A program made the position numbers and the translations under genes. Below, one piece after another: positions 19,028-27,991 of a DNA stretch of 64,000 nt; positions within the stretch are counted from its first letter, which is position 1; every line of letters begins with the position of its first letter. The notes beneath the pieces were generated by a model. That model searched no databases and was not told where the DNA came from. It was given only the letters and a program-made list of their open reading frames with translations. Source of the stretch: an uncultured Clostridia bacterium (GTDB taxonomy: Bacteria; Bacillota; Clostridia; Oscillospirales; Acutalibacteraceae); the NCBI GenBank assembly GCA_947589575.1, contig CANQBM010000007.1:24767-88766 (forward strand). The letters run 5' to 3'.

Positions 19028-19528
19028 ATGAAAATTGACCTTACAGACTTATTTAACGGCAGCCAAAAAGAGATTAAAATAAATCAGGATTTTGATTTAA
19101 GCGACTTAATTTACAGTACCTATAATCCTATAAAGGATAATGTAAAAGTAAAGGGAAAGCTTTTTACAAAGGCTGATGTTGTTTATTTGGATGTCAATAT
19201 AAGTTTCACTTTTTACGGTTTTTGTGACAGATGTGCGGATGAAATTGAAAAGGATTTCTCATTTGATGTCAGAAAAATTGTTGTTGAACAGCTCCATAAT
19301 GAAACGGACGATGAGAAATATATTGTTGTGAAAAACAGAGTTCTTGATTTAGAAGAGCTTGTTAATGAAGAGGTTTCGCTTAATCTTCCGTCAAAAATTC
19401 TGTGCAGGAAGGACTGTAAGGGACTTTGCAGTCAGTGCGGAGCTAATCTTAATGTCAGTAAATGTGATTGTAAAAAGGATGTTGATCCGAGACTTTCCGC
19501 TCTTTTACAATTACTTGATGAAGAATAA
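19028..19528 (+). CDS. yceD: DUF177 (YceD) family protein
   Basis: FYGFCDRCADEIEKDFSFDV, CRKDCKGLCSQCGANLNVSKCDC; upstream of rpmF. Confidence 0.9.
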   Translation: MKIDLTDLFNGSQKEIKINQDFDLSDLIYSTYNPIKDNVKVKGKLFTKADVVYLDVNISFTFYGFCDRCADEIEKDFSFDVRKIVVEQLHNETDDEKYIVVKNRVLDLEELVNEEVSLNLPSKILCRKDCKGLCSQCGANLNVSKCDCKKDVDPRLSALLQLLDEE

Positions 19529-19558
19529 AAATTCTTTTAATATAAAGGAGGCGCCAAA

Positions 19559-19744
19559 ATGGCAGTACCAGCAAGAAAAACATCAAAGGCAAGAAAGAAT
19601 AAGAGACGTTCAAGTGTTTGGAAAATGGATGCTCCGACGCTCGTAAAATGCTCTAATTGCGGCGGCTATACTGTATCTCACAAGGTTTGCAAGAGCTGCG
19701 GCTATTATAACGGCAAAGAAGTTATCGTTAAAGAAGAAGCGTAA
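19559..19744 (+). CDS. rpmF: 50S ribosomal protein L32
   Basis: MAVPARKTSKARKNKRRSSVWKMDAPTLVKCSNCGGYTVSHKVCKSCGYYNGKEV. Confidence 0.98.
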   Translation: MAVPARKTSKARKNKRRSSVWKMDAPTLVKCSNCGGYTVSHKVCKSCGYYNGKEVIVKEEA

Positions 19745-19758
19745 CTTTTACATTTTGC

Positions 19759-19784
19759 AGACGGACATAAAGTGTCCGTCTTTC
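19759..19784 (+). terminator. Hairpin/terminator between rpmF and der
   Basis: AGACGGACA-taaag-TGTCCGTCT then TTCTTGTT. Confidence 0.65.
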
Positions 19785-19804
19785 TTGTTATTAGGAGGCA
19801 AATT

Positions 19805-21133
19805 ATGGCTAAACCTGTAGTTGCTGTTGTCGGCAGACCAAATGTCGGTAAATCAACACTTTTTAACAAGTTAATAGGCAGCAGATTGTCAATAGTAGAT
19901 GATACTCCCGGTGTAACCAGGGACAGAATTTACGGAGACTGTGAATGGCTGAATCACAAGTTTCTTCTTGTTGACACGGGAGGAATTGAGCCTGATACTA
20001 ATGACATTATCTTAAGCCAAATGCGCGAGCAGGCTGAAATTGCGATTGAAACAGCGGATGTAATAATTCTTGTTACAAATATACGTGACGGTGTTGTCAC
20101 TAGTGACCACGAGGTTGCCTCTATGTTGCAAAAAAGCGGCAAGCCGGTTATTCTCTGCGTAAATAAATGTGACAGCATCGGTGAAACAGATCCCGAATTT
20201 TATGAGTTTTACAACCTTGGTTTAGGAGATCCTGTTGCAGTTTCCGCAGCACACGGTCATGGTACGGGCGATTTGCTTGATGAGGTTATTAAATTTTTAC
20301 CCGAAGAGTCCGATGACGAGGAAAACGATGAGATAATTAATGTAGCCGTTATAGGCAAACCTAATGTTGGTAAATCATCTCTGATTAACAAAATCAGCGG
20401 TCAGGACAGAGCAATTGTATCAGATATTGCCGGTACAACTCGTGACACTACTGATACCTTTATTGTAAATCAATACGGTAAGTTTAACTTTATTGATACG
20501 GCAGGATTAAGACGTAAGAGCAGGGTAATTGACTCTATTGAGAAATACAGCGTTATAAGAGCAAGAATGGCTGTTGAACGCGCCAATGTGTGTGTCATTA
20601 TGATTGACGCTGTTGAGGGATTTACCGAACAGGACTCCAAGGTTGCCGGAATTGCCATTGAACAGGGGAAAGCGTGCATTATTGCTGTCAACAAATGGGA
20701 CGCTGTTGAAAAAGACGGCAATACAATGAATGATTACAGAAATAAGCTGGAAAACGACTTTTCGTTTATGAGCTATGCTCCCATCATGTTTATATCCGCA
20801 AAAACAGGGCAAAGAATTGAACGGCTTTTTGAAATGATTGCCTTTGTCCATTCCCAAAATTCAATGCGTATTTCAACAGGTAAGCTTAACGAAGTGCTGG
20901 CGGACGCAACGGCACGTGTTCAGCCTCCGACCGATAAAGGTAAACGGCTTAAAATTTACTATATGACTCAGGCATCTACACGTCCTCCCTCATTTGTTTT
21001 CTTTGTCAATAATGCAGAACTTTTCCACTTTTCATATCAGAGGTATCTTGAAAATCAGATTAGAGAAATTTTCGGACTTGACGGTACTCCTGTGCGCTTT
21101 ATTATTCGCGAAAGGGGAGAGGGTAAAAAATGA
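19805..21133 (+). CDS. der: Ribosome biogenesis GTPase Der
   Basis: Two tandem GTPase domains (GRPNVGKSTLFN, GKPNVGKSSLIN), KH-like C-terminus; ATG at 19805 behind AGGAGG. Confidence 0.98.
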   Translation: MAKPVVAVVGRPNVGKSTLFNKLIGSRLSIVDDTPGVTRDRIYGDCEWLNHKFLLVDTGGIEPDTNDIILSQMREQAEIAIETADVIILVTNIRDGVVTSDHEVASMLQKSGKPVILCVNKCDSIGETDPEFYEFYNLGLGDPVAVSAAHGHGTGDLLDEVIKFLPEESDDEENDEIINVAVIGKPNVGKSSLINKISGQDRAIVSDIAGTTRDTTDTFIVNQYGKFNFIDTAGLRRKSRVIDSIEKYSVIRARMAVERANVCVIMIDAVEGFTEQDSKVAGIAIEQGKACIIAVNKWDAVEKDGNTMNDYRNKLENDFSFMSYAPIMFISAKTGQRIERLFEMIAFVHSQNSMRISTGKLNEVLADATARVQPPTDKGKRLKIYYMTQASTRPPSFVFFVNNAELFHFSYQRYLENQIREIFGLDGTPVRFIIRERGEGKK

Positions 21134-21807
21134 TGTTGATTGTTGCATTTATTGTTATCGCTTTGATTTCATACCTTTTGGGCAGTCTTAATTTTGGTGT
21201 GATTCTTTCAAATAAAATTGAAAATGATGATGTCAGAAATTACGGCAGCGGTAATGCCGGTACAACAAATATGTTAAGAAATTACGGCAAAAAAGCAGCT
21301 TTTTTTACAATAGTCGGTGATATGTTAAAGGTTTTTGCCGCGATTTTTATTGCTCTTCAAATAATTTCATATACCCCTATGCTTATGTCCGAAATTGATT
21401 CTTCTCCGCTTGGCGCAATTAATTTAAATATGTTCATAAAATCATTTGCGGGATTTTTCTGCGTGCTCGGGCATATATATCCGTGCTATTTTAAATTTAA
21501 GGGCGGAAAGGGAGTCGCGACCTCCGGCGGAATGGTTTTCGCAATCGACTGGAGAATAGGATTAATTCTTGTTGCTGTGTTCATTCTGATTGTTGCCGTT
21601 ACAAAATATGTTTCACTGGGCAGTATTATTATGGCGCTGTTATATCCCGTATTAATTTTTGTTTTACATAAAAGTCCGGCGCTTACAATTATCGCTTTGG
21701 TTTTTACCGTAATTGTTATTGCTGCTCACAGAGAAAATATAAAAAAGCTGATAAATCATACCGAAAACAAAATAGATTTTAAATCAAATAAAAAAGACAG
21801 TGATTAG
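21130..21807 (+). CDS. plsY: Glycerol-3-phosphate acyltransferase PlsY
   Basis: YLLGSLNFGVILS, GSGNAGTTNMLRNYGKKAA, GHIYPCYFKFKGGKGVATSGG. Confidence 0.96.
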   Translation: MMLIVAFIVIALISYLLGSLNFGVILSNKIENDDVRNYGSGNAGTTNMLRNYGKKAAFFTIVGDMLKVFAAIFIALQIISYTPMLMSEIDSSPLGAINLNMFIKSFAGFFCVLGHIYPCYFKFKGGKGVATSGGMVFAIDWRIGLILVAVFILIVAVTKYVSLGSIIMALLYPVLIFVLHKSPALTIIALVFTVIVIAAHRENIKKLINHTENKIDFKSNKKDSD

Positions 21808-21828
21808 TTTTCTAATCACTGTCTTTTT
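21791..21828. terminator. Bidirectional terminator
   Basis: 17-bp perfect stem AAAAAGACAGTGATTAG-tttt-CTAATCACTGTCTTTTT. Confidence 0.92.
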
Positions 21829-22308
21829 TCAGATGCTCATTAATTTCTTTAAATCACTTTTAATACGCTGAAGTCTTGAGCGGACTGTGGACGCATTTGT
21901 TTTCTGGATTTTAGCGATTTCACGGCTTGACATTCCTATTCTTTTAAGCTCCAAAAGTTCTTTGTCTTTCTGGGGCAGATGAGCAATTAAAATCTGAAGT
22001 TCAACACTTGCCGTGAAGTCTTCTTTATCAATTAAATCAATTTCCGAAAGCTCGTTTTTTTCAATATCCCTCTGCCTCAGTCTGTCACAGAGCACGCTTT
22101 TGGCAATACTGAATATAAGAGATTTTTCATTTTTAATATTCTTCTGATTAGGCAGATAAGCCCACAGTTTCATAAAAGTAATCTGAGTCAAATCATCAGC
22201 CTCGTCAGCATCAAATCTTTTTAAAAAATAGGATTTTACAGCTTTACAGTAACGCTCATAAACAGAATTAAATTGTTCTATAATATTGTCATTACTACGC
22301 CATTTCAT
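21829..22308 (-). CDS. RNA polymerase sigma-70 family factor, ECF-like
   Basis: Region 2-like DEADDLTQITFMKLWAYL and region 4-like LPQKDKELLELKRIGMSSREIAKIQKTNASTVRSRLQR. Confidence 0.88.
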   Translation of the reverse strand: MKWRSNDNIIEQFNSVYERYCKAVKSYFLKRFDADEADDLTQITFMKLWAYLPNQKNIKNEKSLIFSIAKSVLCDRLRQRDIEKNELSEIDLIDKEDFTASVELQILIAHLPQKDKELLELKRIGMSSREIAKIQKTNASTVRSRLQRIKSDLKKLMSI

Positions 22309-22946
22309 ATAATCTTATTACCATAATGTGAATTAGCGGCAACATAACCATATATTAAATTATTGCACTTTATGCTGTTACCGACGATAAAATGCAAGCC
22401 CTTTTCCTCTAAATCCTTGGTTGTAACGTCAGGAGTGAAGGTAAGGGAATTTCCTGCAATTATTGTGCATCCCTTTTCACAGTATGAAATAAACTGCTTG
22501 TCAATCTGAAGATTGTTATTATAATATTTTGAATTATTTATATCAAAGTCAGTTTTGAATACTGTTCCGTTTGACGAAATAACCTCAACATCAGAATTTT
22601 TATCAATAACAGCCATACCGTTAACAAATATTTTTAAAGAGACTTCCGGCGGAATTGAATGTATGATTGCACTTCCGTTTATGACATAGATGGTATTTGG
22701 ATTGACAGTATTGCCGTCAATTATTGACGAGCCATTGAATGTGCAAATATTTTCATCCTTTCCCGCTTTAATACGGCTTGCCGAATTTACTTTAATTTCC
22801 GCAAAAGCATCATAAAATTCCTTATCAGCATCAGACGGCAGGACTATTGTCGCCGCGTTTATCAGTTTTATTTTTTTCAGCGCATCGGATGAGTAACTCC
22901 TTAGGTCAAGAAAGGCTGAATTAATTATTGCTTTTTTTCCAAACAT
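22305..22946 (-). CDS. Hypothetical protein with repeated NG/GN-S-I motifs, translationally coupled to the sigma factor
   Basis: FNGSSIIDG, INGSAIIHS, VNGMAVIDK, IAGNSLTF, IVGNSIKC repeats; ATGA overlap with sigma gene. Confidence 0.75.
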   Translation of the reverse strand: MFGKKAIINSAFLDLRSYSSDALKKIKLINAATIVLPSDADKEFYDAFAEIKVNSASRIKAGKDENICTFNGSSIIDGNTVNPNTIYVINGSAIIHSIPPEVSLKIFVNGMAVIDKNSDVEVISSNGTVFKTDFDINNSKYYNNNLQIDKQFISYCEKGCTIIAGNSLTFTPDVTTKDLEEKGLHFIVGNSIKCNNLIYGYVAANSHYGNKII

Positions 22947-22971
22947 ATAAATTCTCCTTAAATTTTACATT

Positions 22972-22990
22972 ATTAAACGGTCCGTTCAAT
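22972..22990. promoter_or_regulatory. Candidate operator palindrome upstream of the sigma operon
   Basis: ATTaAACGG-T-CCGTTcAAT, 19-nt near-perfect palindrome about 25 nt upstream of the start codon at 22946. Confidence 0.4.
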
Positions 22991-23039
22991 AAGTAAGACG
23001 AATAAATGTTGTTAAGTGTCCAAAAATGTATAAAAAATA

Positions 23040-23059
23040 AGCACTGATTACTCAGTGCT
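23040..23059 (-). terminator. Terminator of rpmB
   Basis: AGCACTGA-ttac-TCAGTGCT; on the minus strand followed by TATTTTTTA. Confidence 0.8.
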
Positions 23060-23075
23060 GTATTATGCGAAATTA

Positions 23076-23261
23076 TTATGCTCTTTCAACCTTACCTGAA
23101 CGAAGGCATCTTGTGCACACATAAACTCTTTTAGGAGAGCCGTTTACAATAGCCTTAACTTTTTTAATGTTTGGTTTCCAAGCTCTGTTTGATCTTCTGT
23201 GTGAGTGAGAAACCTTGATGCCGAAAGATACGTCTTTTCCGCAGTATTCACATTTTGCCAT
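23076..23261 (-). CDS. rpmB: 50S ribosomal protein L28
   Basis: MAKCEYCGKDVSFGIKVSHSHRRSNRAWKPNIKKVKA. Confidence 0.98.
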   Translation of the reverse strand: MAKCEYCGKDVSFGIKVSHSHRRSNRAWKPNIKKVKAIVNGSPKRVYVCTRCLRSGKVERA

Positions 23262-23382
23262 TTGCGAACACCTCCTTAAAACTTAGAACATTTGGTATAA
23301 TATCACAACTACCTATAAAAAGCAAGTATTTTTTTATCCTTTTTTCAAAAAATGCCGTTTTTTACTCTTTTTAGTATAACTA

Positions 23383-23411
23383 TTGATTTTAAATACAATA
23401 TTTAGTATAAT
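23383..23411 (+). promoter_or_regulatory. Sigma-A-type promoter for recA
   Basis: TTGATT - 17 nt - TATAAT. Confidence 0.6.
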
Positions 23412-23438
23412 ATATTAAATGAATTTAGGAGGCAGATT

Positions 23439-24563
23439 ATGGCATCAGATAAAAAAGCGGCTTTGGAATCCGCTATGAAGCAAATTGAAAAAAAATACGG
23501 CGCCGGTGCTGTTATGCGTCTTGGCGAAAATTCCAAGCTAAAGGTTGACGCTATATCCACAGGCTCGCTTTCACTTGATATAGCAACAGGTATCGGAGGT
23601 CTTCCAAAGGGAAGAATAGTTGAAATTTACGGTCCTGAGTCAAGCGGTAAAACAACGCTTGCTCTTCACTGTATTGCAGAGGCGCAGAAACTTGGCGGGG
23701 AGGCTGCATTTGTCGATGCGGAACACGCGCTTGATCCTGTTTACGCGGCTAATCTTGGTGTTGATGTTGATTCGCTCCTTGTTTCACAGCCGGACTACGG
23801 CGAGCAGGCTTTAGAGATTACTGAGCAGCTCGTCAGCAGCGGTGCGGTTGATATTGTTGTTGTTGACTCTGTCGCGGCGCTTGTCCCAAAGAGCGAAATT
23901 GAAGGCGATATGGGTGACAGCCACGTTGGTCAGCACGCGCGCCTTATGTCTCAGGCGCTTAGAAAACTTGCAGGTACTGTTAATAAAACAAACTGCATAA
24001 TTATATTTATAAATCAGCTTCGTGAAAAAATCGGTGTAATCTATGGTAATCCGGAGGTTACAACAGGCGGCAGAGCGCTTAAATTTTATTCGTCAATAAG
24101 AATTGACGTAAGAAAAGCTGAACAGATTAAAAACGGCAGTGAAATTTTAGGTTCTCGTACTAAAGTAAAGATAGTAAAAAACAAGGTAGCCCCTCCGTTT
24201 AAATCTGCCGAGTTTGATATTATGTACGGTACAGGTATCAGCAAAGAGGGAGAAATTCTTGATATGGCTGTCGAGTATGATATTATACATAAGGGCGGCT
24301 CGTGGTTTTCGTATGGTGACCAAAGGCTCGGTCAGGGCAGAGATAATGTTAAGGCAATGATTAAGGACGATCCGGAATTTGCTGAAAAGCTTGAAAAGCA
24401 AATCAAAGAAAAACTTGCTGAAATTCAAGAGAACTCTGACCATAAATACAGACCTATGGCAGCGCCTAAAGCGGAAACGGATACTGATATAACTCCTGCA
24501 AAAACAACACGCGCGGCTGCAAGAGCAAAGCTTGACATTGCTGTTGAAGATGATGAGGACTAA
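23439..24563 (+). CDS. recA: Recombinase A
   Basis: [52 protein letters not shown]. Confidence 0.99.
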   Translation: MASDKKAALESAMKQIEKKYGAGAVMRLGENSKLKVDAISTGSLSLDIATGIGGLPKGRIVEIYGPESSGKTTLALHCIAEAQKLGGEAAFVDAEHALDPVYAANLGVDVDSLLVSQPDYGEQALEITEQLVSSGAVDIVVVDSVAALVPKSEIEGDMGDSHVGQHARLMSQALRKLAGTVNKTNCIIIFINQLREKIGVIYGNPEVTTGGRALKFYSSIRIDVRKAEQIKNGSEILGSRTKVKIVKNKVAPPFKSAEFDIMYGTGISKEGEILDMAVEYDIIHKGGSWFSYGDQRLGQGRDNVKAMIKDDPEFAEKLEKQIKEKLAEIQENSDHKYRPMAAPKAETDTDITPAKTTRAAARAKLDIAVEDDED

Positions 24564-25171
24564 TGATTATTAAACACCAAAGAGGCAGGGGAAATAAGGT
24601 TCACCTGTTTCTTGATGATGAATATGTAATTACAACCGATGTAAATTTTTGGCTTGACAATTATATTTCAGACGGCACGGAAATTGATGAAGATGATTGG
24701 CAGAAACTTGTTGACGGTATTAATTATAAAAAAGCGCTTAATAAATGCGCCGACCTGCTTTCAAGACGCGAACATTCTGTTAAGGAACTTAAGCAGAAGC
24801 TGTTGAGAACTGTCGACGAGAAAAGCGCCGACAGGGCTATTGAAAGATACCTTGAGTCAGGCTATCTTGATGACAGGCATTTTTGCGAAAGCCTTGTTGA
24901 ATATCTTTATAATGTAAAAAAATATTCATCAAATCACGTAAGGCAGGAATGTTATAAGCGTGGCGTTGACAGCAGTATAATTAACAGCGTGCTTGATAAT
25001 TTTGAGGTTGATAATATTAAAACAATTATTGAGCTTATTAAAAAAAAGTATTCAACAAAGCTGGAACAGGAAGGCGGAAAAGAAAAGGTGATAGCGGCTT
25101 TGCAGCGCAGAGGATTTTCCTATTCAGATATAAAATCAGCATTTTACAGGATTGAAGAGGATGAATTTTAA
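24563..25171 (+). CDS. recX: Regulatory protein RecX
   Basis: LLSRREHSVKELKQKLLR, YLDDRHFCESLV; directly follows recA. Confidence 0.92.
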   Translation: MIIKHQRGRGNKVHLFLDDEYVITTDVNFWLDNYISDGTEIDEDDWQKLVDGINYKKALNKCADLLSRREHSVKELKQKLLRTVDEKSADRAIERYLESGYLDDRHFCESLVEYLYNVKKYSSNHVRQECYKRGVDSSIINSVLDNFEVDNIKTIIELIKKKYSTKLEQEGGKEKVIAALQRRGFSYSDIKSAFYRIEEDEF

Positions 25172-26480
25172 GGTTGGTATGATTTCACTCGGCTGTCCGA
25201 AAAATCAAGTTGACGGCGAGATTATGCTTCAAAAACTGAATAAGAGCGGTTTTGAAACCGCACAGTCGATCGAAAACAGCGACCTTATGATTATTAACAC
25301 CTGCGGATTTATTGAGGACGCCAAGCGCGAGGCGATTGAAACAATCCTTGAGGTTGCCGAATACAAAACCGCCGGACTTATTCGTGCGATAGTCGTTACA
25401 GGTTGCCTTGCTGAAAGGTATCAGGATGAAATTCTAAAAGAAATACCTGAGGTAGATTCTGTTGTAGGTATCGGCGCTGACAAAGATATTGTAAAGATAT
25501 GCCAAAAGGCGCTTATGGGTATTCAGACAAGTTTTTATCCCGATAAGAAATATCTTTTACTCGAAGGCGACAGAGCGCTCTCTACGCCGTCACATTGGGC
25601 GTATATTAAAATCAGCGACGGCTGTGATAATAAATGCTCCTACTGTGCAATACCTTCAATCCGCGGCGGATATATTGAGCGTTCTATGGAGAGCATTATT
25701 AATGAGGCAAATGACCTTGCAGAAAAAGGTATTAAAGAAATAATTATAGTTGCTCAGGATACTACCAAATACGGAATAAAGTTATACGGAGAATACAAGC
25801 TTCCGGAACTGTTAAAAGAGCTTGTGAAAATTGACGGGATAGAGTGGATAAGACTCTTTTACTGTTACCCCGACAGAATAACAGATGAACTTATTGATGT
25901 TATTTCTCAGGAGGAAAAGGTTTGCTCATATATTGATATTCCGCTTCAGCACTGTAACCGTGATATTTTAAATGCAATGAACAGAAACGGCTCATATGAT
26001 TCGCTAAAAGAATTACTTTGTAAAATGAAAGCCAAAATTCCAAATCTTGCACTTCGCACAACCTTTATGGTCGGCTTTCCCGGCGAAAGCGATGAACAGT
26101 TTGAGGAGCTGTGCCGTTTTGTAAAGGATATTAAGTTTGACAAAATGGGTTGCTTTACCTTTTCACCCGAGGAGGATACACCCGCCTTTGAGTTTGATAA
26201 TCAAATAAGCGAAGATATAAAAAAACGGCGTGCGGATGTGCTTATGGATATTCAGTATTCAATTACCGAAACATCTAACAAAAGCCGTATCGGTAATGTT
26301 TACAAGACGGTTATTGATAAAAAGGAAGAGGAACATTATATAGGAAGGTCTTATCTTGATTCTCCTGAAATTGACAGCGGGATTATTATTACCTCGTCAA
26401 GAGAGCTTAATCCCGGTGATTTTATTGATGTCAGGATAACAGATTATGACGGATATGATCTTATAGGAGAAGAAATATGA
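25161..26480 (+). CDS. rimO: Ribosomal protein S12 methylthiotransferase RimO
   Basis: GMISLGCPKNQVDGEIML, KISDGCDNKCSYCAIPSIRGGYIERSME. Track start 25152; ATG at 25161 preferred. Confidence 0.95.
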   Translation: MNFKVGMISLGCPKNQVDGEIMLQKLNKSGFETAQSIENSDLMIINTCGFIEDAKREAIETILEVAEYKTAGLIRAIVVTGCLAERYQDEILKEIPEVDSVVGIGADKDIVKICQKALMGIQTSFYPDKKYLLLEGDRALSTPSHWAYIKISDGCDNKCSYCAIPSIRGGYIERSMESIINEANDLAEKGIKEIIIVAQDTTKYGIKLYGEYKLPELLKELVKIDGIEWIRLFYCYPDRITDELIDVISQEEKVCSYIDIPLQHCNRDILNAMNRNGSYDSLKELLCKMKAKIPNLALRTTFMVGFPGESDEQFEELCRFVKDIKFDKMGCFTFSPEEDTPAFEFDNQISEDIKKRRADVLMDIQYSITETSNKSRIGNVYKTVIDKKEEEHYIGRSYLDSPEIDSGIIITSSRELNPGDFIDVRITDYDGYDLIGEEI

Positions 26481-27043
26481 ATTTACCCAACAGAATTACT
26501 GTATTTAGATTTTGCTGTATCCCGTTTTTAATGGCATTTTCATTTATAGAGTTTCCTTATCACTGGGTTGCGGCGCTTATAACATATTTTATTGCGTGTA
26601 TGAGCGATAAGGTTGACGGAATTATCGCAAGAAAGCAGGGACTTGTTACCGATTTCGGTAAGCTGATGGACCCGCTGTCCGATAAGAGCCTTGTATTTGC
26701 GGCGTACATAATTTTTGTAAATATGGGCTGGCATACTGATATTTGCATTATGCTTATGCTTGCGCGTGAGTTTTTAGTTGCGGGCATCAGAATGGCCGCC
26801 GCTACAACAGGCGAGGTTATTGCCGCAAATGCGTTTGGTAAATGCAAAACCTTTTTACAAATGGCAACAACTGGTATGACATTTTTACTTCTTGCAATAG
26901 GCGAAGGAACAGCCGACATTGATATGAGTACCCACTGGCTTAATGTTTACTGCGCGATTGCATTTTGGATTGTTTCACTCGTAACAGTTATAAGCGGTCT
27001 GATATATGCAAAGGACGGCTGGCATTTAATAAAAACAAAATAA
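26477..27043 (+). CDS. pgsA: CDP-diacylglycerol-glycerol-3-phosphate 3-phosphatidyltransferase
   Basis: NLPNRITVFRF, SDKVDGIIARKQGLVTDFGKLMDPLSDK (CDP-alcohol phosphotransferase motif). Confidence 0.95.
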   Translation: MNLPNRITVFRFCCIPFLMAFSFIEFPYHWVAALITYFIACMSDKVDGIIARKQGLVTDFGKLMDPLSDKSLVFAAYIIFVNMGWHTDICIMLMLAREFLVAGIRMAAATTGEVIAANAFGKCKTFLQMATTGMTFLLLAIGEGTADIDMSTHWLNVYCAIAFWIVSLVTVISGLIYAKDGWHLIKTK

Positions 27044-27046
27044 TAG

Positions 27047-27074
27047 TTGCAAATTTTGGAAAAACATATATAAT
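27047..27074 (+). promoter_or_regulatory. Promoter of the T-box / cysE-cysS unit
   Basis: TTGCAA - 16 nt - TATAAT immediately upstream of the T-box leader. Confidence 0.65.
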
Positions 27075-27089
27075 ATTATTGATAGTTAA

Positions 27090-27330
27090 AAACTGTGACA
27101 GAGAGAAGTAGGCGGATATTTACTTCCCAGAGAGTAGACTGCTTTGCTGTGAGGTCTATGCTGTAAAACCGCCCAAATGCACTCTTGAGTTGCTTGGAGG
27201 AAATTAAGTATTCCAAGCCGGTACGCTCCGTTAAAGGCAAAGCTGTTTTATATATTAACAGCTGAGTATAAACAAGAGTGGAACCGCAGTATTACATTGC
27301 CTCTGTCATTGACAGGGGCATTTACTATTT
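27090..27330 (+). promoter_or_regulatory. T-box leader, cysteine-specific (specifier TGC)
   Basis: Stem I start GTGACAGAGAGAAGTAG; specifier context AAATGCACTC with TGC at 27178-27180; T-box core GTGGAACCGCAG near 27278-27289; terminator GCCTCTGTC-att-GACAGGGGC before cysE. Confidence 0.93.
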
Positions 27331-27349
27331 ATGAAGGGAGAGTGAGTTT

Positions 27350-27991
27350 ATGTTTGACTCTTTCAGGGAAGATATAAAGAGTTTTATGAATCATGACCCG
27401 GCGGCAAGAAATCCTATTGAAATAGTTTTGCTTTATCCAGGCTTTAAAGCTTTGAGGAGCCACAAAAAGGCTAACTGGTTTTTGCGTCATAATATGCCTT
27501 TTATTGCAAGATATATCAGTCAGCGTTCGGCACACAAAACAGGTATTGAAATTCATCCCGGCGCTAAAATAGGAAAGCGTGTCTGTATTGACCATGGAAG
27601 CGGTATTGTAATAGGTGAAACAACGGAAATCGGCGACGATGTAATGATATATCAGGGAGTTACTCTCGGCGGTACCGGCAAGGATGTAGGCAAACGTCAT
27701 CCTACTATTGAGAGCGGTGTTATGATAGGCGCAGGCGCTAAGGTGCTCGGCCCTATCACTATAGGCAGAAACGCTAAGATAGCCGCCGGTGCGGTCGTTG
27801 TTAAGAATGTGGAACCAAACTGTACCGTTGTCGGAGTTCCCGGCAAAATCGTTAGAATTGACGGCGAAAGAGTAGATGACCTTGACCAGATAGACATTCC
27901 TGACCCTGTTATGAACGCGATTGAAAATAACCAAAATAAAATTAAGGAATTAGAAGAAGAAATCACAGCTTTAAAGGAGTCCGTTAAATGA
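27350..27991 (+). CDS. cysE: Serine O-acetyltransferase
   Basis: IHPGAKIGKRVCIDHGSGIVIGETTEIGDDVMIYQGVTLGGTGKDVGKRHPT left-handed beta-helix signature. Confidence 0.97.
   Translation: MFDSFREDIKSFMNHDPAARNPIEIVLLYPGFKALRSHKKANWFLRHNMPFIARYISQRSAHKTGIEIHPGAKIGKRVCIDHGSGIVIGETTEIGDDVMIYQGVTLGGTGKDVGKRHPTIESGVMIGAGAKVLGPITIGRNAKIAAGAVVVKNVEPNCTVVGVPGKIVRIDGERVDDLDQIDIPDPVMNAIENNQNKIKELEEEITALKESVK

Noticed and set aside
23262-23438. LexA/SOS box in the recA promoter region
   Set aside because: No CGAAC-N4-GTTCG-like palindrome found; only isolated GAAC half-sites.
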